Assembly (NCBI RefSeq): GCF_025717675.1
Contig: NZ_JAJIRT010000010.1
Span: forward strand, 124,001 to 188,000
Direction of reading: 5' to 3'
Origin: Paucibacter sp. DJ2R-2
GTDB taxonomy: Bacteria > Pseudomonadota > Gammaproteobacteria > Burkholderiales > Burkholderiaceae_C
Length of the DNA: 64,000 nt
This document shows, one piece after another, positions 26,139-35,769 of the stretch (positions are counted from its first letter, which is position 1; every line of letters begins with the position of its first letter). A model generated the notes under the pieces. That model ran no database searches and was not told the DNA's origin. It worked only from the letters and a program-made list of their open reading frames with translations. Position numbers and translations under genes: made by a program.

Positions 26139-26933
26139 TTACTTCTTGGGGGCGATGTCGTACGCGAAGTACTTGTCGTTCAGCTTCTTGAAGGTGCCGT
26201 TGGCGGCGACCGCAGCAATCGCGTCATTGAACTTCTTGCCCAGTGAGGCGGCATCGGCCTTGCGCATACCCACGCCGGAGCCCACACCGAAGTACTTGAC
26301 ATCGTCATAGCTCGGGCCAACGAAGGCGAAACCCTTGCCTTCGGGCTTGGCCAGGAAGCCTTGGTCGATGGCGACCAGGTCAGCCAGGGTCAGGTCGATG
26401 CGGCCCGACTTCAGGTCCAGGAAGGCCTGATCCTGGGTGGCGTAGCGCACGATCTGGCTTTGCTTGAAGGTGGCGTCCACGAATTTTTCATGGATGGTGG
26501 CGCGCTGCACGCCGATTTTCTTGCCCTTGAGGCCAGCCGGCGAGACGTCCAGCTTGGCATCGGCCTTGGCGGCAAAGCGGGCCGGGGTGTTGTAGTAGGC
26601 ATTGGAGAAGGCGATGGCCTTCTTGCGCTCGTCGGTGATGGAGACGGAGGCGATGATGGCGTCGACCTTGCGCGCTTGCAGGGCCGGGATCAGACCGTCA
26701 AAGTCCTGCTGCACCAAGGTGCACTCGGCCTTGATTTCGGCGCAATAGGCCATGGCCAGGTCGATCTCGAAGCCCTTGAGCTTGCCATCGGAACCAACTT
26801 CGGAGAAGGGCGGGTAGGCGCCTTCCACACCGATGCGGATCTTTTTCCATTCCGGGGCTTGAGCCTGGGCGGCGAAAGAACCGCAAGCCAGGGCGACAAA
26901 GGTGCTCAGGACAATCAGATGACGTTTTTGCAT
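26139..26933 (-). CDS. Periplasmic polar amino acid-binding protein (HisJ/AotJ-like)
   Basis: The 264-residue protein has a signal peptide ending near AAQAQA. The family opening KIRIGVEGAYPPFSEVGSDGKLKGFEIDLA and the TDERKKAIAFSNAYY segment are clear. It binds the substrate in the periplasm and delivers it to the two permeases. It is the first gene of the operon, and a GGAGAGG Shine-Dalgarno sits inside the palindrome at 26936-26947. Confidence 0.92.
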   Translation of the reverse strand: MQKRHLIVLSTFVALACGSFAAQAQAPEWKKIRIGVEGAYPPFSEVGSDGKLKGFEIDLAMAYCAEIKAECTLVQQDFDGLIPALQARKVDAIIASVSITDERKKAIAFSNAYYNTPARFAAKADAKLDVSPAGLKGKKIGVQRATIHEKFVDATFKQSQIVRYATQDQAFLDLKSGRIDLTLADLVAIDQGFLAKPEGKGFAFVGPSYDDVKYFGVGSGVGMRKADAASLGKKFNDAIAAVAANGTFKKLNDKYFAYDIAPKK

Positions 26934-26996
26934 GGCCTCTCCAGAGGGGTCAAAAAAGGAAGGGTTGATCTTGCATTGCTTCGCAGCACTTGCTAC

Positions 26997-28001
26997 CTAG
27001 GGTTTGAGCGTATGCAAGAACTCGAGCACCGGCTTTAGCGAGGCGGCGGGGTCTTCTTCCTGCGGAACATGGCCCAAACCGGGCAGCATCACCAGGCGGC
27101 TGCCGGCGATGTCGCGCGCAAAGGCCTGCGCGTCGCTCGGAGGCAGCAGGCGGTCACGTTCGCCCCAGAGAATCAGGGTGGGTTGACGCAGGGATTGGAT
27201 CTTGGCGGCCTGCTCGCCGCCGCGCCATTGGTCCAGACGCTGGCGCAGTGCTGTGCGATTGCCGGCCCGCAGCGTCAGCTCGAAGTAACGATCCACCAGC
27301 GCAGTGTTGACGAGATTCGGGTTGCCATAGACCTGGCGGACGCTGTACTCGACCAGCTTGCGTGGCAGCACATGCTCGCTCAGCGGTCCGATCAAGGGCA
27401 GGCGGCTCGCCTGCCAGGCCAGCGGCACCTCTTGAGGTGCGAAGGGGTAGCCGGCGGCATCGACCAAGATCAGGGCCTGCACCCGCTCGGGCGCTCGCAC
27501 GGCGTATTGCCAGGCGATCTGCCCGCCCAGGGAGTTGCCGCCGAGGATGACACGCTCCAGCTTCAGATGATCGAGCAGGGCGGCCATGAAATCGAGGTAA
27601 GCCTCGTCGCGGTAGTCGGCCGTGGGACTGGGGCCGCTGAGGCCGAAGCCGGGCAGATCGACGCTGATGACTCGGCGCTGGGCCGCCAAAGTCTTCACCC
27701 AGCCTTCCCAGGTGTGCAGGCTGCTGCTGGTGCCGTGCAGCAGGAGCACAGGCACGGAGTCGCCGGTCGGGCCCTGGTCACGTATGTGGATGGGCTGACC
27801 GCGCAGTTCGATGAAGTCCGAGGGCGGCGGTGCCCATTGCGGCACCAGGCTTTCCAGGCTGCGGTCCGGGGCCTTGCTGGCGCCGAACAGCAGCGCCGCG
27901 ATGAACAGCAGCGCGCCGAAGACACGCAGCGACCAAGCGGCCAGCTTGTGCCCCATGGTTCGCCCGCCGTCGGCGTCCTCCTTGAGAGGCCGGCGGCTCA
28001 T
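26997..28001 (-). CDS. Alpha/beta hydrolase, N-terminally membrane-anchored
   Basis: From ATG 28001 this is a 334-residue protein with one hydrophobic segment (AAWSLRVFGALLFIAALLFGAS) that should anchor it. The hydrolase core follows: LLHGTSSSLHTWEG oxyanion region, nucleophile S in GGNSLGGQIAWQ, Asp in LWGERDRLLPP and His in PGLGHVPQEE. The substrate is unknown. The ATG overlaps the trhO stop (ATGA, 27998-28001). Confidence 0.87.
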   Translation of the reverse strand: MSRRPLKEDADGGRTMGHKLAAWSLRVFGALLFIAALLFGASKAPDRSLESLVPQWAPPPSDFIELRGQPIHIRDQGPTGDSVPVLLLHGTSSSLHTWEGWVKTLAAQRRVISVDLPGFGLSGPSPTADYRDEAYLDFMAALLDHLKLERVILGGNSLGGQIAWQYAVRAPERVQALILVDAAGYPFAPQEVPLAWQASRLPLIGPLSEHVLPRKLVEYSVRQVYGNPNLVNTALVDRYFELTLRAGNRTALRQRLDQWRGGEQAAKIQSLRQPTLILWGERDRLLPPSDAQAFARDIAGSRLVMLPGLGHVPQEEDPAASLKPVLEFLHTLKP

Positions 28002-28801
28002 CGTGGCGCCGCGGCGCGGTGGGCCTCGCTGGCCGGGCGCTGGATTTCGGTGGCCGGCTCCAGCGCGGCGCCCAAGGCCTCGCGCTGGTCGAAGACAAAG
28101 CAACTGCCCTGGTAATGCGGGCCGCCGGTCTCTTCGAAATACTTGAGGATGCCGCCTTCGAGCTGATAGACCGGGCCGTCCAGATTCTGCTGCTGCAGAT
28201 AGATGGCCGCCTTTTCACAGCGGATGCCGCCGGTGCAGAAGCTCACCACGGTCTTGCCCAGCAACTCTTCGCGATGGGCCTGTACGGCCTCGGGAAACTC
28301 GCTGAACTTGTGGATGCGCCAATCGATGGCACCTTCAAAGGTGCCGTAGTCGACCTCGAAAGCATTGCGTGTGTCCAGGGTCACCACCGGCCTGCCTTCG
28401 TCGTCATGGCCTTGGTCCAGCCAGCGGGCCAGAGTCGCGGCGGGCAGGGCCGGGGCGCGCGCCTGCTGGTCGGGGCGTATGGTCGGGTGGTTCATGCGGA
28501 TGATTTCCGGCTTCACCTTGACCAGCAGCTTCTTGAAGGGCACGGCCTCGCTCCAGCTTTCCTTGGGCGTCAGGTCGGCAAAGCGTGCATCCTGGCGCAA
28601 GGCGTCCACCCAGGCCATCACCGCCTCGCCGGGGCCGGCCAGAAACAGATTGATGCCTTCTTCCGCCAGCAGCACCGTGCCCTTGAGCTCCAGGGCCAGG
28701 GCGCGCTCGTGCAGTAGGTCGCGCAGCGCTGCGCAGTCCGGCAGCGGCACGAACTTGTAGGAAGAAATATTGAGAACGGGCAGGGCGTTGGCGTTCGGCA
28801 T
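27998..28801 (-). CDS. trhO: tRNA uridine-34 5-hydroxylation rhodanese TrhO (YceA)
   Basis: The 267-residue protein has the N-terminal ferredoxin-like region typical of YceA and a rhodanese domain with active Cys189 in FCTGGIRCEKA. TrhO takes part in oxygen-dependent ho5U34 formation in tRNA. The C-terminal region has the cysteine/HYQG segment of the family. It is divergent from slyX and coupled to the hydrolase gene. Confidence 0.9.
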   Translation of the reverse strand: MPNANALPVLNISSYKFVPLPDCAALRDLLHERALALELKGTVLLAEEGINLFLAGPGEAVMAWVDALRQDARFADLTPKESWSEAVPFKKLLVKVKPEIIRMNHPTIRPDQQARAPALPAATLARWLDQGHDDEGRPVVTLDTRNAFEVDYGTFEGAIDWRIHKFSEFPEAVQAHREELLGKTVVSFCTGGIRCEKAAIYLQQQNLDGPVYQLEGGILKYFEETGGPHYQGSCFVFDQREALGAALEPATEIQRPASEAHRAAAPR

Positions 28802-28855
28802 GGTCGGGCGAATTGTAGGCAGTCAGGTCGGCGTGGCCGGTGTTCCAATGTGCAG

Positions 28856-29077
28856 ATGGACACCCTGCAGAATATCGAGACCCGCCTGGTCGATCTGGAA
28901 ATCAAGGCTTCGTTCACCGAAGACCTGGTGGAACAGCTGAATCAGATCATCGTTCGCCAGCAGCAGCAGCTCCACGCCTTGACGCGGGAACTGCTGGCCT
29001 TGCGTGAGCGGCCGGCTGCCGAAGCGAGCGGGCCGGGCTTTCGCAGCCTGCGCGACGAATTGCCGCCTCACTACTGA
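28856..29077 (+). CDS. slyX: SlyX family protein
   Basis: The 73-residue, mostly helical protein (LETRLVDLEIKASFTEDLVEQLN-like core) matches SlyX, a small coiled-coil protein of unknown role. A GTG at 28850 could add two residues. It ends 15 bases from the convergent SlyD-like gene. Confidence 0.85.
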   Translation: MDTLQNIETRLVDLEIKASFTEDLVEQLNQIIVRQQQQLHALTRELLALRERPAAEASGPGFRSLRDELPPHY

Positions 29078-29092
29078 GGCGACTTCGCGACT

Positions 29093-29617
29093 TCAGTGCA
29101 GCGGCTCACCGTCCGGTGCGCCGGCCATGCCGACGCTGAACACGGCTTCGCCCAGGCTGCCGACCTCGATTTCCTCGGCCGTGGCCTCGCGCACATCGCG
29201 CACCTTGATGTACATGCGCAGGCCCACACCGGCCAGCGGGTGGTTGCCGTCCAGCACCACATGCTCGGGGTAGGCTTCGGTGACGGTGAAGATCAGACCG
29301 TCCGGCATGTCTTCGGTCACGGCGCCTTCGGGCAGGCCTTCGATCTGCATTCCGGGTTCGACGCCATCGGGGAAGAGGCTGCGCGCCTCGAAACAGACCA
29401 GACGGGAGTCGTAGTCGCCGAAGGCATGCTCGGGCTCCAGGGCCACGGCCGCTTCGAAGCCGGCTTCCTGGCCAAGCAGGGCTTCTTCAACCTTGGCGAA
29501 CAGATCATTGCCACCGTAGAAAAACTCCAGCGGTTCGGCCAGCTCGTCGATCAACTGGCCTTGGGCATCTTCGAGTCTCCAGCTCAGGGAGATCACACAG
29601 GGGGCGGAAATTTGCAT
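29093..29617 (-). CDS. SlyD-like FKBP-type peptidyl-prolyl isomerase
   Basis: The 174-residue protein has the FKBP core split by an insert-in-flap domain (EPEHAFGDYDSRLVCFEARSLF). This matches SlyD-type chaperone isomerases. The His/Cys-rich metal-binding tail of E. coli SlyD is absent. Start ATG 29617 begins the conserved region. Confidence 0.85.
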   Translation of the reverse strand: MQISAPCVISLSWRLEDAQGQLIDELAEPLEFFYGGNDLFAKVEEALLGQEAGFEAAVALEPEHAFGDYDSRLVCFEARSLFPDGVEPGMQIEGLPEGAVTEDMPDGLIFTVTEAYPEHVVLDGNHPLAGVGLRMYIKVRDVREATAEEIEVGSLGEAVFSVGMAGAPDGEPLH

Positions 29618-29649
29618 GGCCGTATTGTTCCACAAGGGTTTGCCCTGGC

Positions 29650-31026
29650 TCAGCCCTGGGGCCGGGCAAAGCGCAGCTGGGCTTGGCAACCCGGGCCGTC
29701 CGAGCGCGCCTGCAACTGCAAGCTGCCTTGGTGGCACTCGGCGATCTGGCGCGCCAGAACCAGGCCGATGCCGCTGCCCTGGGGCTTGGTGGTGTAGTAG
29801 GGCACAAACAGATTGGCCGGGTTGGCCAGGCCGCAGCCGCGGTCCAGCAAGGTGATCTGCAGCGGTTCGGCCTGCAAGCGCAGCTGCAGCGGCGCGCCGC
29901 CGGCCTCGATGCCGTTCTTCAGCAAATTGATGAAGAGCTGCTCCATCAAACCCGGGTCGCCGTAGAACTCGAGGGCCTCCGGCATGCTGCCGTCGAATTC
30001 CAGCGTCAGCTGCGCTTGTGGCAGCAGAGCCGGCAGACGGCGCAGCAGGGCCAGAAGGTCAAACACACGCTTGCGCGGCTCCAGAGGCCGCGCCAGCTGC
30101 GCATGGCGGCGCACAAAATCGGCCAGGTGGCGGGCCCGTTCGTGGATCAGGCTCAGGGCTTCGGCCTGCTCGGCGCGCCAATCGGCGCTGGGTTCTGATG
30201 TCTCGGGCCCCAGGGCCTCCAGGCGCCGCTGCAGTGTGTCGCTGAGGCTGGCAATCGGCGCCAGCGAGTTGTTCACTTCGTGGCTGAGCACGCGCAGCAG
30301 GCGCTGCCAGGCTTGCAGCTCCTCGCTGCGCAAGACTTGCTTGAGGTCGCTGACGAAGAGCAGGCGGCGCGCTTGGCCCTCGACCTCGTAGTGATGCTGG
30401 CGCAGCCGCCAGAGACCGGCGGCGCCGGGAAAGACCTGTTCGCGCAAGGCCTCGGGGTCGGCACCCAGCAGTTCGTCCAGGCCCAGCTCGGTGGCGCTGC
30501 GGCCGATGGCCTGTTCGCGGCGCCGTTGCAGCAGGCCCAGGGCGCTGGGGTTGGCCAGCTGCAGCCGCTGCTGCGCGTCAAAGGCGAACACCGCCACATC
30601 CAAGGTTTGCACCACGTTCTCGGCCAGGCGCTCGGCGGCCAGGGATTGCAGGCGCTGGCGGTGCAGGCTGTCGACCAGGGTGTTGAGCTGGGTGGCCAGC
30701 TCGTCGGGCTCGGCCGAGCCGCCTTGCAGGCGCAGGCGCTGGCTGTAGTCGCCGCTGGCCATGGCTTCGATGACATGGCCGAGCAGGCGCCTCTGGTGTT
30801 CGGCCCGCGCATGCAGCCAGGCGGCCGTGCCCAGCCAGGCCAGGCTGCATAGGGCGATGCACAGCAGCTTGGGATAGATCAGCCAGGTTTGTTGCCAGAC
30901 CAGCAGACAGACCAGAGCCCAGGCCGGCGCGCCGCCGATCAGGGCTGCGCGGCGCAGTTGGCCTGCAAAGCCGCGACCGGCCGCCAGTGCCAGCCCCGGA
31001 GTGACGCCTTCGCTCGCAGTGCTCAC
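29650..31026 (-). CDS. Sensor histidine kinase (NtrB/PAS-type)
   Basis: From GTG 31026 the protein has 458 residues. Two membrane helices lie at about residues 28-72, followed by a HAMP-like and a PAS-like region. The H-box VLSHEVNNSL carries H249, and the ATPase domain has INLLKNGIEAG (N-box) and GSGIGLVLARQI. The GTG overlaps the regulator stop (GTGA, 31023-31026). It should phosphorylate the NtrC-type regulator encoded just upstream. The signal is unknown, probably envelope stress or a transported compound. Confidence 0.88.
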   Translation of the reverse strand: MSTASEGVTPGLALAAGRGFAGQLRRAALIGGAPAWALVCLLVWQQTWLIYPKLLCIALCSLAWLGTAAWLHARAEHQRRLLGHVIEAMASGDYSQRLRLQGGSAEPDELATQLNTLVDSLHRQRLQSLAAERLAENVVQTLDVAVFAFDAQQRLQLANPSALGLLQRRREQAIGRSATELGLDELLGADPEALREQVFPGAAGLWRLRQHHYEVEGQARRLLFVSDLKQVLRSEELQAWQRLLRVLSHEVNNSLAPIASLSDTLQRRLEALGPETSEPSADWRAEQAEALSLIHERARHLADFVRRHAQLARPLEPRKRVFDLLALLRRLPALLPQAQLTLEFDGSMPEALEFYGDPGLMEQLFINLLKNGIEAGGAPLQLRLQAEPLQITLLDRGCGLANPANLFVPYYTTKPQGSGIGLVLARQIAECHQGSLQLQARSDGPGCQAQLRFARPQG

Positions 31027-32408
31027 AGCTGGTACTTCTCCAGCCGGCGGTAGAAGGCCGAGCGGCTCAGGCCCAGGGCCTGGGCCGCCTGCAAGGCATT
31101 GCCGCCGCAGCGGCGCAAGGCGGTGCGGATCAACAGCTTTTCGGCCTCCTCCAGCGTCAACTCGGCCGGTAGCAAGGAGCTGGCCGGAACCGTCGTAGCC
31201 GCTGGGCTCAAGCCGAGGTCGGCCGGCGTGATCTGCTCCGCCGGTGCCAGCAGGCTGACGCGTTCCATGCAATGGGCCAGTTCCCGCACATTGCCGGGCC
31301 AGGCATGGGCCAGCAGCACGGCCTGCGCCGCCTCGTTCAATTGCTTGGGCGGCCGCTGGTAGCGGCGCTCGAACTCAGCCAGGTAATGCCGAGCCAGGTC
31401 CAGGATGTCCTGGCCGCGCTCGCGCAGCGGTGGCAGGGTCAGTTGCACGCTGTTGATTCGGTACAGCAGGTCGCGCCGGAACAGGCCCTGCTCGACCATG
31501 GCGTCCAGATCGGCATTGCTGGCCGCGATCAGGCGCACATCGGCGCGGCGCGAGCGGGCCGAGCCCAGGCGTTCGAACTGCCCGCCTTCCAGCACCTGCA
31601 GCAGCTTGGCCTGCTGGCCGAGGGGGATGTTGCCTATCTCATCCAGAAACAGCGTGCCACCGTCGGCCAGCTCGAAGCGGCCGATGCGGGCCTGGCGGGC
31701 GTCGGTGAAGGCGCCTTTCTCGTGGCCGAACATCTCGCTCTCGAACAAGGTCTCGGGGATGGCGCCCATATTGACGCTGATGAAAGGCCCAGCGGCGCGC
31801 GCGGACTGGCGGTGGATGGCCTGCGCCAACTGGCTCTTGCCGCTGCCGTTTTCACCCCGGATGAGCAGGTTCACATCCGCCGGCGCCACCGCCGCCACCT
31901 GGGCCATCAAGGCCTGCATGGGTGCCGAGCGGCCGATCCAGGGGCGTTCACCGCTGCCGGCTTGCAAGAGCGCGTTCTCTGCCGCGAGGCGCTGGGCGCG
32001 ACGCTGGCTCTCTCCCAAGGCCAGCTGGCTGCGGATGATGCCGGCCAGGCGGGTGTTGTCCCAGGGCTTTTCGATGAAGTCGTTGGCGCCGCCCTGCAGC
32101 GCTTGCACGACCAGGGGCACGCTGCCCCAGGCCGTCATGGCGACGATGGGCAGATGGGCATCGAGCGCGCGGGCGCGGGCGATCAGGTCCAGACCCTCCT
32201 GGCCCGAGGTGGTGTCGCGGGCGTAGTTGAGGTCGGCCAACAGCAGACCGAATTCCGCCTTGGCCAGGACCGCCAGGGCCTGCTCGGGCGAGTCAGCCAG
32301 CTCGCAGGACCAGCCCTCGCTCTTGATGAACATGCGCAAGGCACTGCGCACGGCCGCGTCGTCGTCGACCACCAGGATGGGCAGGCTGGAAGCAGGTGTG
32401 GCGCTCAT
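31023..32408 (-). CDS. NtrC-family sigma-54-dependent response regulator
   Basis: The 461-residue protein has a receiver domain with phosphoacceptor D59 in LLLADLNYARD. The AAA+ domain has Walker A RGENGSGKS (185-192) and Walker B TLFLDEIGN. A C-terminal Fis-type HTH includes AAQALGLSRSAFYRRLEKYQL. The sigma-54 contact loop reads GAFTDA (232-237) instead of GAFTGA. It belongs to the export operon and probably activates the sigma-54-like element at 37066-37081. Confidence 0.9.
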   Translation of the reverse strand: MSATPASSLPILVVDDDAAVRSALRMFIKSEGWSCELADSPEQALAVLAKAEFGLLLADLNYARDTTSGQEGLDLIARARALDAHLPIVAMTAWGSVPLVVQALQGGANDFIEKPWDNTRLAGIIRSQLALGESQRRAQRLAAENALLQAGSGERPWIGRSAPMQALMAQVAAVAPADVNLLIRGENGSGKSQLAQAIHRQSARAAGPFISVNMGAIPETLFESEMFGHEKGAFTDARQARIGRFELADGGTLFLDEIGNIPLGQQAKLLQVLEGGQFERLGSARSRRADVRLIAASNADLDAMVEQGLFRRDLLYRINSVQLTLPPLRERGQDILDLARHYLAEFERRYQRPPKQLNEAAQAVLLAHAWPGNVRELAHCMERVSLLAPAEQITPADLGLSPAATTVPASSLLPAELTLEEAEKLLIRTALRRCGGNALQAAQALGLSRSAFYRRLEKYQL

Positions 32409-32462
32409 CGATGCGTTGGACTCATGGCAAGGGCATTCTCGCCCAGGCTTTCGGGTCGGCTT

Positions 32463-34924
32463 TCAAGGGCTGTTCAGGGCCGCCGTGGGCGATTGGCGCA
32501 AGGCCCGTCGCGCCGGCAGCCAGGTCGAGAACAGCACCAGGCCCGTGATCAGCAAGGCCACGGCCGTGACGCCCAGTCCCAGCGGCAAGCTGCTGCCCAG
32601 CTCGCCAGCCAGGGCAAGGGCGCCGCCGAGCAAACCCAGGGGCAGGGCCAGGGCCAGCAGACGCAAGGCCTGACCCAGCAGCATGCGCATCAGCTGCGCA
32701 TCGTTCGCGCCGACGGCACGGCGCACGCCGATTTCCTGGCTGCGCAGTTGCACCGCGCGGCTGGTCACGCCGTAGATGCCGCTGCTGGCCAGGCCCAGGG
32801 TCAGCAGACCGAGGATCAGGCTCATGGCGGCCATCACGTCTTCGCCGCCGTGGGCGATGCGTTGGCGTTCTTCGGCACTGAACACCTGCTCCAGCGCCAA
32901 GCCTGGGTCGGTCTGGGCCACGGCGCGGGCCAGCAGCTCGCGGCTGGCGGTGTTGTCGGGCACGCCGACCAGGGCGATGCCCATATCGCCCGGCGCGTGC
33001 TGGCTGATCGGCAGGTAGAAGTTGGCGGCCCGCAGGCCTCTCTCCCGGCCGATGCCTTGCAGCACATGCGGGGTGACGCCGACCACGGTGATCCAGGCGC
33101 CGATGCGCTTTTGCGCATCGCCTTCGACGATGGCAAAGCGCTTGCCCAGCGGGTCTTGCCCGGGCCAGTGCTGCTGGGCAAAGTTCTGGTTGACCACCGC
33201 CACCTTGAGGCTGTCGACGCGGTCCTGCGGGCCGAACTCGCGACCGGCCAGCAGCTTCACTTCCATGGCCTGGAAGAAGCCAGCGTTGATGCGGTAGTTG
33301 CCGCCCAGGGGGTAGTGGTTCTCCTGCACCGTCATGCCTTCGGGCAGGATTTCATCGGTGTCGATCATGCCGCCGCCGGGCAGGCTGGTGGACAGGGCCA
33401 GACGGGCTCCGGCGCTGGCGGCGGCCTCGGCCAGCCGGGCCTCCAGGCGGTTCCACAAGCCCTCACGTGCCGCGCGGGCTGCGTCGCTGTTGCCAGCGTA
33501 TTCGGCCTGGCGCGGCGTCAGACGGGCAGTCAACACGCCCTCCATGCGAGCGCCGGTGCCTGCCGTCAGGCGCTGGTGCACCACATAGGTTTGCAGGCCC
33601 GAGGCCAGCAGCAGCAGGCTCGAGAGTGCGATCTGCAAGCAGACCAGGGCGCGGGCGAATCGTCCGCTGGCCCGGCCCTGGCCTCCGCGGCCGTCACGCA
33701 GCACAGCGTTCAGGTCCACCGCCGAGGCGCGCCAGGCCGGCAGCAGGCCGGTGGCCAGGGCCGTCAGCAAGCTCAGGCCCAGGCCGACAAGGGCCGCTTG
33801 CGGACGCATGGCGAAATGAATCCAGAAGGGCAGGCGTCCATCGGCCGTGGCGGCCACGGCCTGCTGGGTGGCTTCCAGGGCCCAGGCGCTGAAGAACACT
33901 CCCAGTGCGGCGGCGACCAGGCAGAGCAGCCAGGTCTCGATCAGCATTTGCATCACCAGGCGGCCGCGCGGCGCTCCCAGGGCGGCACGCACGGCCAGCT
34001 CTTGCCGCCGTTCGTTGGCGCGCGCCAGCAGCAGATTGGCGGTGTTCAGGCAGACCAGGGCCAGCAACAACGCTCCGGCGCCGGCCAGGCCTAGATAAAT
34101 CATCTCGACATCCGGCATGCCCCAGGCGGCATAGGGCAGGGCCAGGGCGCCGACGCGGCGGTTGCTCGCCGGAAAGTCCTGGGCCAGGCGCTGGGCGCTC
34201 AAGTTCAGCTCGTTCGTGGCTTGTTCCCGGCTGGCGCCGGGCTTGAGTCGACCCAGGGCCAACACATGCTGCGGCGTACCCATGGAGTAGCTCTGGCCGC
34301 GTGTGAGCGGACCGGCCGGCGGCCGGAAGGGCAGCCAGAGTTCCTGTGTCATGGGAAAGCGCAAGGCGCCGGGCAAGACACCGACGATCTCGGTGTCCAC
34401 GCCGTTGATCTTGAGCCGGCTGCCGACGATGGAGGGGTCGGCGCCGAGAAAGCGACGCCAGAGCTCGGCGCCGATCACCGCCACCGGTGCAGCGCCGGGT
34501 TGGCTGTCACTGGCTTGCAGGGCTCGGCCCAGCTGCGGGCGAGCCGCCGCGCCCAGCCAGGGCCAGATCTCGGCCGGTATATGGGCCACCTGAAAATTGG
34601 CCGGGTACTGCTTGTGGCCGCCCAGGGTGGCAATGCCCGTCTGCAGGGGCAGCAGCCCCTCCAGGCTGGGCGTCTGGCGCTGGTACTCGAGCAAGTCGAG
34701 GTAGTGCACGCTCTTGGCCTGGCTGCGCTCTCCGTCGCGACTGGCTTCGATGGCGACCAGGCGTTCGGGCTCTGGGAAGGGCAGGTCACCGGCGGTGAAG
34801 CTGAAGTACACGCCAGCGGCGTAGATGGCGAAGCCCAGGCCGCAGCTCAGAGTCAGCAGGCTCAGCAGGGCATGGCCGGGATGGCGCAGCAAGGACTGCC
34901 AGGTGTGGCGCAGATCGTCCAGCA

Positions 34925-34925
<1 letters not shown>
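32463..34925 (-). CDS. ABC transporter permease with duplicated MacB-PCD/FtsX modules
   Basis: The 820-residue protein repeats the order helix, periplasmic MacB-PCD region, three-helix FtsX. The second half starts near residue 410. This matches large duplicated FtsX permeases that work with LolD/MacB-type ATPases to move substrates across the periplasm. Its start overlaps the ATPase stop by one base (TGATG at 34923-34927). A GTG three bases upstream could also be used. The substrate is unknown. Confidence 0.87.
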
Positions 34926-35710
<785 letters not shown>

Positions 35711-35769
35711 GGTGCGTATCTCTCTTTTCTTCGTGGCGATGAATATAGGGCTCAAAAAACTGGTGCTGT

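Noticed and set aside
26936-26947. Perfect palindrome CCTCT-CC-AGAGG over the binding-protein Shine-Dalgarno
   Set aside because: With only two central bases it cannot form a hairpin loop, and Shine-Dalgarno plus chance can explain it.
31272-34094. 940-codon open frame on the plus strand opposite the regulator and permease genes
   Set aside because: The minus-strand genes show full conserved domains; the plus-strand frame shows none and is a codon-bias shadow.
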